IMG/VR virus record: IMGVR_UViG_3300027973_000104
Coordinates: 1-38,104 of that record
Direction: 5' to 3' (one strand)
DNA length: 38,104 bases
DNA from: a virus
The position numbers were made by a program, and so were the translations under genes. The notes beneath the pieces are model-generated. The model worked only from the letters and a program-made list of their open reading frames with translations. It made no database searches and was not told the DNA's origin. The first letter of the stretch is position 1, and each line of letters starts with the position of its first letter. This document shows positions 19,690 to 25,592 of the stretch, in pieces.

Positions 19690-19718
19690 GTATAAACTCA
19701 CCTCCAACAAGATAAGGT
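19690..19718 (+). promoter_or_regulatory. Degenerate leaderless-type promoter
   Basis: GTATAA 19690-19695 in place of TGCAAA, 17 bp, TAAGGT 19713-19718, 7 nt to ATG 19726. Confidence 0.5.
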
Positions 19719-19725
19719 AAAAATC

Positions 19726-19971
19726 ATGACGCGACGAGTTACAAACAAGCTTCTAGAGATGATGGAAGAGGGCGCCTTGGACGCCGAGGTGCTTGTACGG
19801 GCATGCTTGGTCTTCATGTCGGAGGCCGATGTGGCCGAGATGGCGGTCGGCGAGGGGTTCCTCGAGGAAGAGGATGCCGAGATCGACGAGGACGAAGAGG
19901 AGGACGAGGAGTTGGGTGAAGATGAAGATGAGGACGAACCTCTGTCCACCTTCGGGGTGGATGAAGACTGA
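19726..19971 (+). CDS. Acidic-tail protein
   Basis: 81 residues. Helical N-terminal half (LLEMMEEGALDAEVLVRACLVFMSEADVAEMAV), then about 30 residues that are almost all Glu and Asp. Such tails mimic DNA or bind basic proteins, and DNA-mimic anti-restriction or anti-nucleoid roles are known in phages; that is inference here. Function unknown. Confidence 0.65.
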   Translation: MTRRVTNKLLEMMEEGALDAEVLVRACLVFMSEADVAEMAVGEGFLEEEDAEIDEDEEEDEELGEDEDEDEPLSTFGVDED

Positions 19972-19988
19972 AAAAGTTCTCCCCTCAG

Positions 19989-20017
19989 TGCAAAGTTCCA
20001 CATCGAAAGGATACACT
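19989..20017 (+). promoter_or_regulatory. Leaderless-type promoter
   Basis: TGCAAA 19989-19994, 17 bp, TACACT 20012-20017, AGGACC, ATG 20024. Confidence 0.85.
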
Positions 20018-20023
20018 AGGACC

Positions 20024-20404
20024 ATGAGCAAGTCATTCACCGCCACCACCAAGATCAAGTTCGACGCACGTCTCGAGGCCGTGGAGTTCGGCACCGCCGC
20101 CGTCACTGTCAAGGTGCTTCGTCCGACGGTCAACCTGCCGGTCCGGATGGCGGCATTCATCCACGCCGACCAGGACTTCTACCACGCCAAGGAGCCGATC
20201 CTCGTGACCGAGATCGACCCCAATAAGGTCCCGACCTTCGGTCAGTTCGCCACCGTGGCCCGTGAGGCCGCCAAGGCTGCCGGTCTGAAGGGTGGCCACC
20301 TCGTTCAGAGCAAGATCTACATCACGCCGGTCTGGTGGAAGAAGCCCCACCACCAGGGCATGAGCTTCCACTACGTCACCAGCAAGGGGTTGATCAAGGT
20401 CTGA
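20024..20404 (+). CDS. Hypothetical alpha/beta protein, 126 aa
   Basis: MSKSFTATTKIKFDARLEAV... with strong beta strands (AAVTVKVLRPTVNL), a helix FATVAREAAKAAGL and a final Trp/His-rich part (YITPVWWKKPHHQG). Well-behaved composition and its own promoter support a real, expressed gene. No family recognised. Confidence 0.7.
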   Translation: MSKSFTATTKIKFDARLEAVEFGTAAVTVKVLRPTVNLPVRMAAFIHADQDFYHAKEPILVTEIDPNKVPTFGQFATVAREAAKAAGLKGGHLVQSKIYITPVWWKKPHHQGMSFHYVTSKGLIKV

Positions 20405-20410
20405 GATCTG

Positions 20411-20439
20411 TGCAAAGTTCCACCTTGAAGTGATAGGGT
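20411..20439 (+). promoter_or_regulatory. Leaderless-type promoter (TAGGGT class)
   Basis: TGCAAA 20411-20416, 17 bp, TAGGGT 20434-20439, AGAACC, ATG 20446. Confidence 0.85.
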
Positions 20440-20445
20440 AGAACC

Positions 20446-20769
20446 ATGAAGAAAGCTCCCCTCCCCGCCGGCCTGAAGACCGAGACCGTCCCGTCGGCCC
20501 TGTTCTCCTACGATGCCCGTGAGGAGCACCCGGACGTGACGGCCATCAACGTGACCCACATCCTCGACGTGGTGATCCCCGGCTACTGGTCGATGAACCT
20601 CCGGGAGCGTCCGGACTACACGACCAGCCGGACCCTCGTGGCGTCCTGGTGCGAGGCCCATGGTGCCCACTACTACGCCAAGGATCGCGAGGACTTCTCC
20701 CTCTACGAGGCCGCCCGGGAGGCTGTCGACAAGGGCCTGACCAGGATGGTCTACGAGGACCTATCGTAA
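20446..20769 (+). CDS. Hypothetical protein, 107 aa
   Basis: [20 protein letters not shown]... with a central [20 protein letters not shown] and a C-terminal helix [22 protein letters not shown]. Mixed alpha/beta, unknown function. Single-gene leaderless unit. Confidence 0.65.
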   Translation: MKKAPLPAGLKTETVPSALFSYDAREEHPDVTAINVTHILDVVIPGYWSMNLRERPDYTTSRTLVASWCEAHGAHYYAKDREDFSLYEAAREAVDKGLTRMVYEDLS

Positions 20770-20777
20770 CGACGCAA

Positions 20778-20830
20778 AGTTCCCAAAAGAAACGGTGTAA
20801 AAGTTGTACTTCTTGGTGTATGGTTGATCC
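20778..20830 (+). promoter_or_regulatory. Overlapping tandem promoter elements
   Basis: CGCAAA, 17 bp, TGTAAA, 17 bp, TATGGT, TGATCC, ATA. The middle TGTAAA can be read as the -10 of one unit and the -35 of the next. The triplet at the usual start position is ATA; an in-frame ATG lies 6 bases later at 20837. Confidence 0.45.
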
Positions 20831-20836
20831 ATAGTC

Positions 20837-21361
20837 ATGTTATCATGGATCGCCATACTTTTATCAGCCCTCGCCTTGTTCGAGATCAGGACTCTCAAGC
20901 AGCGCCTCCGAACCATCAGCCGAACACCAGGACCACGGGGTCGCAGAGGGTTACCTGGACCGGCAGGTCCTCGAGGTGAGGACGGGGTTGCCGGACCACC
21001 TGGTCCATCAGGACCGCAGGGGAGTAATGGTATGCCTGGACCCCAAGGTGACAGAGGTCCTGCGGGTGGGCCTGGTATGCTTGGTACCACAGGACCCATG
21101 GGACCTACAGGCCCGCAGGGCGACAAGGGCGATCCCGGAGTTGTTGGCGAGGTAGGACCCCAAGGTCCGACAGGTGCCACAGGACCCCAAGGTGGGCGAG
21201 GTGAGGCTGGTCCAAAAGGTGATATGGGACCACCCGGTCCGCGGGGCGAAGTGGGTCCTAGAGGTCCCCAGGGCTTCAAGGGTGAGTCCAGCGGACCGGC
21301 CGAACGTGAACTCCTTGCCCATTGGGCCCACGAGGCCTTGAAGCCTTCTGGAGAAGAATAG
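20837..21361 (+). CDS. Membrane-anchored collagen-like protein
   Basis: 174 residues. N-terminal hydrophobic helix ([17 protein letters not shown]), a basic stretch, then about 110 residues of near-perfect Gly-X-Y repeats ([13 protein letters not shown]...) with an S-S-G interruption and a short helical tail. Gly-X-Y forms collagen triple helices; phage collagen-like proteins are usually fibre parts, but the membrane anchor here would place the rod outside the cell membrane or attach it to a cell surface. ATG 20837 is used; the in-frame ATA six bases upstream occupies the leaderless position. Confidence 0.85.
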   Translation: MLSWIAILLSALALFEIRTLKQRLRTISRTPGPRGRRGLPGPAGPRGEDGVAGPPGPSGPQGSNGMPGPQGDRGPAGGPGMLGTTGPMGPTGPQGDKGDPGVVGEVGPQGPTGATGPQGGRGEAGPKGDMGPPGPRGEVGPRGPQGFKGESSGPAERELLAHWAHEALKPSGEE

Positions 21362-21371
21362 CACTGAGCAG

Positions 21372-21400
21372 TGCAAAGTTCAACCTCAAAAGGATATACT
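21372..21400 (+). promoter_or_regulatory. Leaderless-type promoter
   Basis: TGCAAA 21372-21377, 17 bp, TATACT 21395-21400, AGGACC, ATG 21407. Confidence 0.88.
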
Positions 21401-21406
21401 AGGACC

Positions 21407-21727
21407 ATGAACATCGTCGAGTACGTCTCCGGTCTCCGCAAGTACCGCATCACCCTCGTCCCCGGTGCCTACGTCGTCGTCGAGGCCTTCAAGGATGACC
21501 AGTTCGTCTCGATGAAGAGGTTTGAGGTGGGGGACGAGGTGGAGTACGACTCCTTCAACCTGAGCTACACAGGCCTCATCATGGCGATCGGCAAGAAGAC
21601 GGTCACCGTGGAGACCTCTTTCAGGGGAAACAAGCGCCTCAAGGCCGAGGAGTTCGGCTGGCGGAACTGGGACTTCAATGCTGCTGAGACCGCACGACGC
21701 AACGCAGAAACGTCGCAATCTATCTGA
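21407..21727 (+). CDS. Small SH3/KOW-like protein
   Basis: 106 residues, [20 protein letters not shown]... with V-G-D-E-V-E-Y-D...[15 protein letters not shown], the strand-turn-strand pattern of a KOW/SH3-like barrel. Function unknown. A 13-residue upstream extension is open in frame but is translated promoter DNA, so ATG 21407 is the start. Confidence 0.68.
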   Translation: MNIVEYVSGLRKYRITLVPGAYVVVEAFKDDQFVSMKRFEVGDEVEYDSFNLSYTGLIMAIGKKTVTVETSFRGNKRLKAEEFGWRNWDFNAAETARRNAETSQSI

Positions 21728-21733
21728 GGGCTG

Positions 21734-21762
21734 TGCAAAGTTCGGACCCGAAAGGGTATACT
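21734..21762 (+). promoter_or_regulatory. Leaderless-type promoter
   Basis: TGCAAA 21734-21739, 17 bp, TATACT 21757-21762, AGAACC, ATG 21769. Confidence 0.88.
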
Positions 21763-21768
21763 AGAACC

Positions 21769-21933
21769 ATGGAAACGGTCTTCGCCAAGGTCCCCCAGCA
21801 CCTCTACCTCTTCCGGTCCGCCTGCGGGACCAAGTTCATCGACCGGGACGGTCGGGGCTGGAAGCTCCACACCCCGACCCTCGGGAAGTGGACCTACTTC
21901 CCCACCTTCAAGGCCTGCCTCACGGCGGCCTGA
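21769..21933 (+). CDS. 54-residue hypothetical protein
   Basis: METVFAKVPQHLYLFRSACG... beta-rich with Trp, Tyr and Phe; reads like a small barrel or hairpin protein. Its promoter decides the start. Unknown function. Confidence 0.62.
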   Translation: METVFAKVPQHLYLFRSACGTKFIDRDGRGWKLHTPTLGKWTYFPTFKACLTAA

Positions 21934-21949
21934 AAAGTCGCGGAGGCGG

Positions 21950-21978
21950 TGCAAAGTCAACCCTAAAAGAGGTAAGGT
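21950..21978 (+). promoter_or_regulatory. Leaderless-type promoter (TAAGGT class)
   Basis: TGCAAA 21950-21955, 17 bp, TAAGGT 21973-21978, AGAACC, ATG 21985. Confidence 0.88.
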
Positions 21979-21984
21979 AGAACC

Positions 21985-22710
21985 ATGCCGATCATCAAGA
22001 CGAGCTACGACGCCAACGTCGGCCCCGAGACCCTCTTCCGTGGTCGGGTGCTCAAGATCGAGAAGACCACGGAGACCCGCAACTGGTCGGACACGTTGGA
22101 CTACAGCGACCACCGCTCCACGGAGTGCACCTGGGCCCTCGTCTACCTCGGGACCCACGGCGTGCCGCCCCGCGGTTGGAACGGCCGGGTGATCGCCCAC
22201 ATCAAGGACCCGTTCTGGGAGACGCCCCGGGACCTGACGGTCGACGAGCGGTTCGCCTGGATGGACTGCACCAACCTCTTTGGGGACCGGCACGGTTACC
22301 TGCTCAAGGCCGAGGTCGACACGGTGGGCGACCTTCTCATCGCCGGTGGCACGGAGAACATCTACGACCAGCTCGCCGCCTGGGAGGCCCACCACAAGGC
22401 CGCCCTCGAGGCCCGAGTCGCGGAGCATGCCGCAAAGGAGGCCATCCGCCTCGCCGCCGAGAAGGCCGCGACCGAGAAGAATGCCGCCCGTGCTGCCAAG
22501 GCTGCCGAGAAGGATGCCGTCCTCAAGGCCGCCGCTGAAGGCCACCTCGCCCGGATCCCCACCAAGGGCACTCAGGTCACGGTGGATGGGTTCACAGGGA
22601 AGGTCTTCTGGATCGGGGTCTCCAAGTACCGTGGGTTCTGGTCCGCCCGGGCCGGCATCAAGGACTCCAGGGGCAACGTGCAGTGGGTTCCGGCGGACCG
22701 GTTCTCCTGA
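21985..22710 (+). CDS. Three-part protein with Ala/Lys coiled coil
   Basis: 241 residues. An N-terminal beta-rich domain (ETLFRGRVLKIEKTTETRNW...WALVYLGTHG) is followed by an Ala/Glu/Lys-rich helix of about 55 residues (likely coiled coil) and a C-terminal small barrel (KGTQVTVDGFTGKVFWIGVS...NVQWVPADRFS) of the G-T-x-V-x-V-x-G-x-x-G-x-V type, similar to KOW/SH3 barrels. A scaffold or oligomeric nucleic-acid binder is plausible. Followed directly by hairpin element copy 3. Confidence 0.7.
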   Translation: MPIIKTSYDANVGPETLFRGRVLKIEKTTETRNWSDTLDYSDHRSTECTWALVYLGTHGVPPRGWNGRVIAHIKDPFWETPRDLTVDERFAWMDCTNLFGDRHGYLLKAEVDTVGDLLIAGGTENIYDQLAAWEAHHKAALEARVAEHAAKEAIRLAAEKAATEKNAARAAKAAEKDAVLKAAAEGHLARIPTKGTQVTVDGFTGKVFWIGVSKYRGFWSARAGIKDSRGNVQWVPADRFS

Positions 22711-22713
22711 CCT

Positions 22714-22794
22714 AGGATGACACAGGAGAGGCTTCCATAAATCCGGGAGGGGTAACCAAGGCCCGACTCCCCAAAGCCTCTCCTGGGTCATCCT
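22714..22794 (+). ncRNA. Long-hairpin element, copy 3
   Basis: 21-bp stem with one mismatch (22714-22734 with 22774-22794). The loop carries GGGAG/CTCCC and GGG/CCC inner pairs around TAACCAAGG. See copies at 15658 and 19211. Confidence 0.75.
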
Positions 22795-22822
22795 CGAGAC
22801 CTCGAAAAAGTTCACAGGACAG

Positions 22823-22851
22823 TGCAAAGTTCCACCTTGAAGTGATAAGTT
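22823..22851 (+). promoter_or_regulatory. Leaderless-type promoter
   Basis: TGCAAA 22823-22828, 17 bp, TAAGTT 22846-22851, AGAACC, ATG 22858. Confidence 0.82.
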
Positions 22852-22857
22852 AGAACC

Positions 22858-22947
22858 ATGGACAAGCACACCGCCTCGGACATCCTCGGAGCCCTCATCA
22901 CGGTCGCCTCCACGGCCTTCGCCGGCTACTGGCTCCTCGCCCTCTGA
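22858..22947 (+). CDS. 29-residue membrane peptide
   Basis: MDKHTASDILGALITVASTA then FAGYWLLAL: one transmembrane helix. The consensus promoter and 6-nt spacing make this tiny gene credible. It is followed by a Shine-Dalgarno-led zinc-ribbon gene on the same transcript. Unknown function. Confidence 0.6.
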   Translation: MDKHTASDILGALITVASTAFAGYWLLAL

Positions 22948-22977
22948 CCCTTCACTCCCAACCACAAGGACGACACC

Positions 22978-23163
22978 ATGAACGACTCGATCACCATCAA
23001 GACCTGCAAGTGCGACGAGTGTGACCATACGGCACCTGGTGTGGAGTACACATCCCTCGGGTCCCCGGTTCTCTTCGTCTGCAAGCACTGCGAGCCCAAA
23101 GGGTTCGAGAAGCAGGCCCGACAGGATATCGATTCCTGGTTGGCCGGCGGTTCGTTCCGCTGA
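22978..23163 (+). CDS. Small zinc-ribbon protein (paralogue of 14736)
   Basis: 61 residues with CDEC and CKHC knuckles (KCDECDHTAPGVEYTS...FVCKHCEPKGFEKQARQDIDSWLAGGSF). It shares the D-I-D-x-W-L-A-G-G-x-F ending and overall length with 14736-14930. AAGGA precedes the ATG, so it is translated conventionally as second gene of its unit. Function unknown. Confidence 0.72.
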   Translation: MNDSITIKTCKCDECDHTAPGVEYTSLGSPVLFVCKHCEPKGFEKQARQDIDSWLAGGSFR

Positions 23164-23169
23164 TCCCGG

Positions 23170-23198
23170 TGCAAAGTCAACCCTGAAAGAGTTAAGGT
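23170..23198 (+). promoter_or_regulatory. Leaderless-type promoter (TAAGGT class)
   Basis: TGCAAA 23170-23175, 17 bp, TAAGGT 23193-23198, AGAACC, ATG 23205. Confidence 0.88.
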
Positions 23199-23204
23199 AG
23201 AACC

Positions 23205-23585
23205 ATGGCAACTCGCTCCTACATCGGCAAGCTCCTCAACGACGGCTCCATCACCGGCATCTACTGCCACTTCGACGGTTACCCGGAGGGCGTCGGTGCC
23301 ACCCTCAAGGAGCACTACACGGATCCGGTCAAGGTGGATGCCCTCCTCGCCCTCGGCTCCATCTCGTCCCTCGGGGCGGAGATCGGGGAACAACACGAGT
23401 TCGAGGATCGATCCCGCGACTGCGTCACGGCCTGCCACCGGGACCGTGGCGAACGCCTTGAGGCGCCGACCGTCTACCGGAACATCGACGAACTTCGCCG
23501 GAATGCCTTCAACGACCTCGGGGCTGAGTATGCCTACGTCTTCGTCAACGGGGAGTGGGCCACCACGGAGTTGGGTCCGGCGTGA
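23205..23585 (+). CDS. Conserved phage-type hypothetical protein
   Basis: 126 residues, MATRSYIGKLLNDGSITGIYCHFDGYPEGVG...HYTDPVKVDALLALGSISSLG. The I-Y-C-H-[FW]-D-G-Y-P-E-G-V-G core followed by a K-V-x-x-L-L-x-L-G-x-[IL]-S helix is a widespread uncharacterised family in phages and prophages. Function unknown. The stop overlaps the next gene's GTG start. Confidence 0.8.
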   Translation: MATRSYIGKLLNDGSITGIYCHFDGYPEGVGATLKEHYTDPVKVDALLALGSISSLGAEIGEQHEFEDRSRDCVTACHRDRGERLEAPTVYRNIDELRRNAFNDLGAEYAYVFVNGEWATTELGPA

Positions 23586-23815
23586 CCCTCGATGAGTTCC
23601 TCCGCAAGGCCCTGGAACCTCAACGTGCCACGAGACCGGGACAACGGTTCATCAACCTCCTCCACGAGGTGAAGCCCAGCCTCGCCTACAACCTGAAGAA
23701 GATCAACCTCGATCCGTACTACATGGATCAGCTCCTCCCCGCGGCCATCCAGTACGCCGTGGACAACTGGGACGCCTTCAGCCCAACCGACTACATCATA
23801 GGAGTCGATGAGTGA
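23582..23815 (+). CDS. Small helical hypothetical protein
   Basis: 77 residues from GTG 23582, coupled to the previous stop (GTGA). VTLDEFLRKALEPQRATRPG... helical with Tyr/Asn-rich middle (LAYNLKKINLDPYYMDQLLP). Unknown function. Confidence 0.62.
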   Translation: MTLDEFLRKALEPQRATRPGQRFINLLHEVKPSLAYNLKKINLDPYYMDQLLPAAIQYAVDNWDAFSPTDYIIGVDE

Positions 23816-23844
23816 TGAAAGATACAAGAAATTCCCTCATCTAG

Positions 23845-23873
23845 TGCAAAGTTCAACCGGGAAGTGATAGGGT
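23845..23873 (+). promoter_or_regulatory. Leaderless-type promoter (TAGGGT class)
   Basis: TGCAAA 23845-23850, 17 bp, TAGGGT 23868-23873, AGAACC, ATG 23880. Confidence 0.88.
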
Positions 23874-23879
23874 AGAACC

Positions 23880-24101
23880 ATGGGTTACGAATCGACCACG
23901 TACGAATGCCGGGGTTGCGGGCGATACGGTGACGGAACCTGGGTGTCCCTGCCACCTGAGTGGTCACGCATCGAGCGGATCGACGGGCCGAACAGCATCT
24001 GTCCTGCCTGTGTTCACGATCGTCTCGAGGATGTTCTCAAGGATCTTCGCGAGGACGGTTACGAGCACGCCCACGTGGTGCAAAGTTCAACCGAGAAGTG
24101 A
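23880..24101 (+). CDS. Small zinc-finger-like protein
   Basis: 73 residues. C-R-G-C near residue 10 and C-P-A-C near 43 form a CxxC...CxxC metal site; the rest is acidic helix (LEDVLKDLREDGYEH). The last residues VQSSTEK are encoded by the next promoter's -35 region and spacer, so the two functions overlap. Unknown role. Confidence 0.68.
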   Translation: MGYESTTYECRGCGRYGDGTWVSLPPEWSRIERIDGPNSICPACVHDRLEDVLKDLREDGYEHAHVVQSSTEK

Positions 24102-24107
24102 TAGGGT
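24079..24107 (+). promoter_or_regulatory. Leaderless-type promoter inside previous gene end
   Basis: TGCAAA 24079-24084, 17 bp containing the upstream TGA, TAGGGT 24102-24107, AGAACC, ATG 24114. Confidence 0.88.
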
Positions 24108-24113
24108 AGAACC

Positions 24114-24317
24114 ATGAAGAAGACGATCCCCCATGCGATCCCCCAGAGGCCGTGGCAGTCCTACCCCGGCGAGAACTTCGACCGCACGACCACCATGGCC
24201 CTCCAGATCGCGGACGAAGCTCGGGCCAATGGGCGGGTCGAACCGGCCCACGGCTACTCCCGAGGAGACTGGGAGACGGCTGAAGAACGTCTCGTCCGCA
24301 GTGCAAAGTTCGCCTGA
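24114..24317 (+). CDS. 67-residue hypothetical protein
   Basis: MKKTIPHAIPQRPWQSYPGE... Pro/Trp-rich start, then helix TTTMALQIADEARANG and DWETAEERLVRSAKFA. The end is encoded by the following promoter's -35 box. Unknown function. Confidence 0.62.
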   Translation: MKKTIPHAIPQRPWQSYPGENFDRTTTMALQIADEARANGRVEPAHGYSRGDWETAEERLVRSAKFA

Positions 24318-24330
24318 GAAAGGGTATATT
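24302..24330 (+). promoter_or_regulatory. Leaderless-type promoter inside previous gene end
   Basis: TGCAAA 24302-24307, 17 bp, TATATT 24325-24330, AGGACC, ATG 24337. Confidence 0.88.
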
Positions 24331-24336
24331 AGGACC

Positions 24337-24594
24337 ATGAAGAACGACATCACGGTGGGCGACCTCGTCGAAGAGGTGGGCACGGACTCCGGTTGGTGGG
24401 TGGTGACCGAGGTCTTCCGGAACACCCACCGCAAGTACATCGTCTGCGAGGATGCGGCGGGGCGACCGGTTCGCATGGTGACCGAGGTCTTCCGAAACAC
24501 CCTCCGCGAGGGGTTCGCGGCGAAGCTGGTCCTTAAGGATCGACCGGACTGCGTCACCTTCGTCCCCATCGACCGGTTGGCCAAGGTCGGCTGA
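24337..24594 (+). CDS. SH3-like protein with internal repeat
   Basis: 85 residues. MKNDITVGDLVEEVGTDSGW opens like the other GDLV barrel proteins, and VVTEVFRNT occurs twice 25 residues apart. The matching DNA (24403-24432 and 24478-24507) agrees at 28 of 30 positions, a recent in-frame duplication of a strand-turn unit. Unknown function. Confidence 0.68.
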   Translation: MKNDITVGDLVEEVGTDSGWWVVTEVFRNTHRKYIVCEDAAGRPVRMVTEVFRNTLREGFAAKLVLKDRPDCVTFVPIDRLAKVG

Positions 24595-24612
24595 GAAAAG
24601 TTCTCCCGGCGG

Positions 24613-24641
24613 TGCAAAGTTCCCAGCAGAAAGGATATACT
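24613..24641 (+). promoter_or_regulatory. Leaderless-type promoter
   Basis: TGCAAA 24613-24618, 17 bp, TATACT 24636-24641, AAGACC, ATG 24648. Confidence 0.88.
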
Positions 24642-24647
24642 AAGACC

Positions 24648-24821
24648 ATGAAGCTCACCAAGAAGCAGGTCCTCGAGATGTTCCGCGAGTTCTGGACCGG
24701 GCACCCCGGTTCGTGGACGGAGAGCGAGAGGCGGGAAGCCTGGAACGACTTCACGGATATGTTGTGCAAGGATCGGCAGATCACGGAACGCCAGTACGAG
24801 ACCTGGGCCAACCCGTTCTGA
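24648..24821 (+). CDS. 57-residue helical protein
   Basis: MKLTKKQVLEMFREFWTGHP... Trp- and Glu-rich, fully helical (ESERREAWNDFTDMLCKDRQITERQYETW). Unknown function; a protein-binding host-takeover factor would fit the size and expression style, but this is a guess. Confidence 0.62.
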   Translation: MKLTKKQVLEMFREFWTGHPGSWTESERREAWNDFTDMLCKDRQITERQYETWANPF

Positions 24822-24849
24822 GCCGGGGACAAAAAGTTCCCCAGCCCGG

Positions 24850-24878
24850 TGCAAAGTTCCCAGCAGAAAGTGTATACT
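24850..24878 (+). promoter_or_regulatory. Leaderless-type promoter
   Basis: TGCAAA 24850-24855, 17 bp, TATACT 24873-24878, GAGACC, ATG 24885. Confidence 0.88.
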
Positions 24879-24884
24879 GAGACC

Positions 24885-25112
24885 ATGAAGAACGCACGCT
24901 TCAACGAGGAGATGGCGATCATCAACGGCCGCGGCACCTGGAGCGCCGACGGCTCCACCCTCACCCTGGAGAACGGGCGGATCCTCACGAAGGACGAGCA
25001 GTGGTCGGAGCGTGACCGCCTCCTGTCCGCCCGTCTGGCGAAGCCTGCCAAGCCGACCTCCCCTGCGGTCAAGCGGGAACGAGCCCGTCGGATGGCAACC
25101 GGCTGGTACTGA
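24885..25112 (+). CDS. 75-residue basic protein
   Basis: MKNARFNEEMAIINGRGTWS... beta hairpin (TLTLENGRILT) followed by a basic C-terminal helix (VKRERARRMATGWY). Unknown function. Confidence 0.62.
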   Translation: MKNARFNEEMAIINGRGTWSADGSTLTLENGRILTKDEQWSERDRLLSARLAKPAKPTSPAVKRERARRMATGWY

Positions 25113-25143
25113 GCCGGGGGACGAAAAAAGATCCTCCAGCCCG

Positions 25144-25172
25144 TGCAAAGTTCAACCTCGAAAGGGTATACT
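25144..25172 (+). promoter_or_regulatory. Leaderless-type promoter
   Basis: TGCAAA 25144-25149, 17 bp, TATACT 25167-25172, AGGACC, ATG 25179. Confidence 0.9.
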
Positions 25173-25178
25173 AGGACC

Positions 25179-25355
25179 ATGAAGACCACGGTAGAGGTAG
25201 TCCAGGCCCGCGATGTTCTCCGGCTCACCTTATCCCTCGAGGAAGCCAAGCGGATCCGTGCGGCCCTCTCGGACCTGGACGGGGAAGACTTAGACGCCTA
25301 TGGCGGGATCCTTGAGGTCCTGCGGAAGGCCATTCCCCAACAATGGGCTCGGTGA
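25179..25355 (+). CDS. 58-residue hypothetical protein
   Basis: MKTTVEVVQARDVLRLTLSL... one strand then helices (EEAKRIRAALSDLDGEDLDAYGGILEVLRKAI). Unknown function; single-gene leaderless unit. Confidence 0.62.
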   Translation: MKTTVEVVQARDVLRLTLSLEEAKRIRAALSDLDGEDLDAYGGILEVLRKAIPQQWAR

Positions 25356-25373
25356 GAGCAGTTCTCCCGGCGG

Positions 25374-25402
25374 TGCAAAGTTCAACGAGGAAAGGATATA
25401 CT
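25374..25402 (+). promoter_or_regulatory. Leaderless-type promoter
   Basis: TGCAAA 25374-25379, 17 bp, TATACT 25397-25402, AGGACC, ATG 25409. Confidence 0.9.
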
Positions 25403-25408
25403 AGGACC

Positions 25409-25585
25409 ATGAAGAACGAAGCCATCTACGAGATCGCGTACTTCACCCCCAAGGGCAAGCCCGGCCGGAAGCAGGTCCGCCAGTCGCGAATCGTCAAGGA
25501 AGCTCAGAAGCTGTACGACGCCGGGTACCACGGCATCCAGGTCTCCTACTACCCACTGATCGCCGGCGTCGATCCGATCATCTGA
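25409..25585 (+). CDS. 58-residue hypothetical protein
   Basis: MKNEAIYEIAYFTPKGKPGR... strand, basic loop, helix (SRIVKEAQKLYDAGY), strand (GIQVSYYPL): a small beta-alpha-beta fold that could bind RNA or protein. Unknown function. Confidence 0.62.
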   Translation: MKNEAIYEIAYFTPKGKPGRKQVRQSRIVKEAQKLYDAGYHGIQVSYYPLIAGVDPII

Positions 25586-25592
25586 CCTGCGG

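Noticed and set aside
20837-21453. Minus-strand Pro-rich 230-codon frame
   Set aside because: It is the complement of the collagen-like Gly-X-Y gene and reads as Gly/Pro repeats only for that reason.
15658-22794. Three hairpins as insertion sequences or MITEs
   Set aside because: No flanking target-site duplications or transposase remnants seen, and all copies occupy the same position between stop codon and promoter; regulatory RNA fits better, though mobility is not excluded.
21565-23211. 548-codon open frame on the minus strand
   Set aside because: It lies antisense to at least five genes with consensus promoters, is Gly/Val/Glu/Arg-rich low-complexity, and has no start signal. High GC at third positions keeps the opposite frame open.
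24087-25148. 353-codon minus-strand frame
   Set aside because: Antisense to several promoter-preceded small genes; it repeatedly reads the complement of the promoter motif (GSxxLLGTLHR-type repeats) and is not a protein repeat family.
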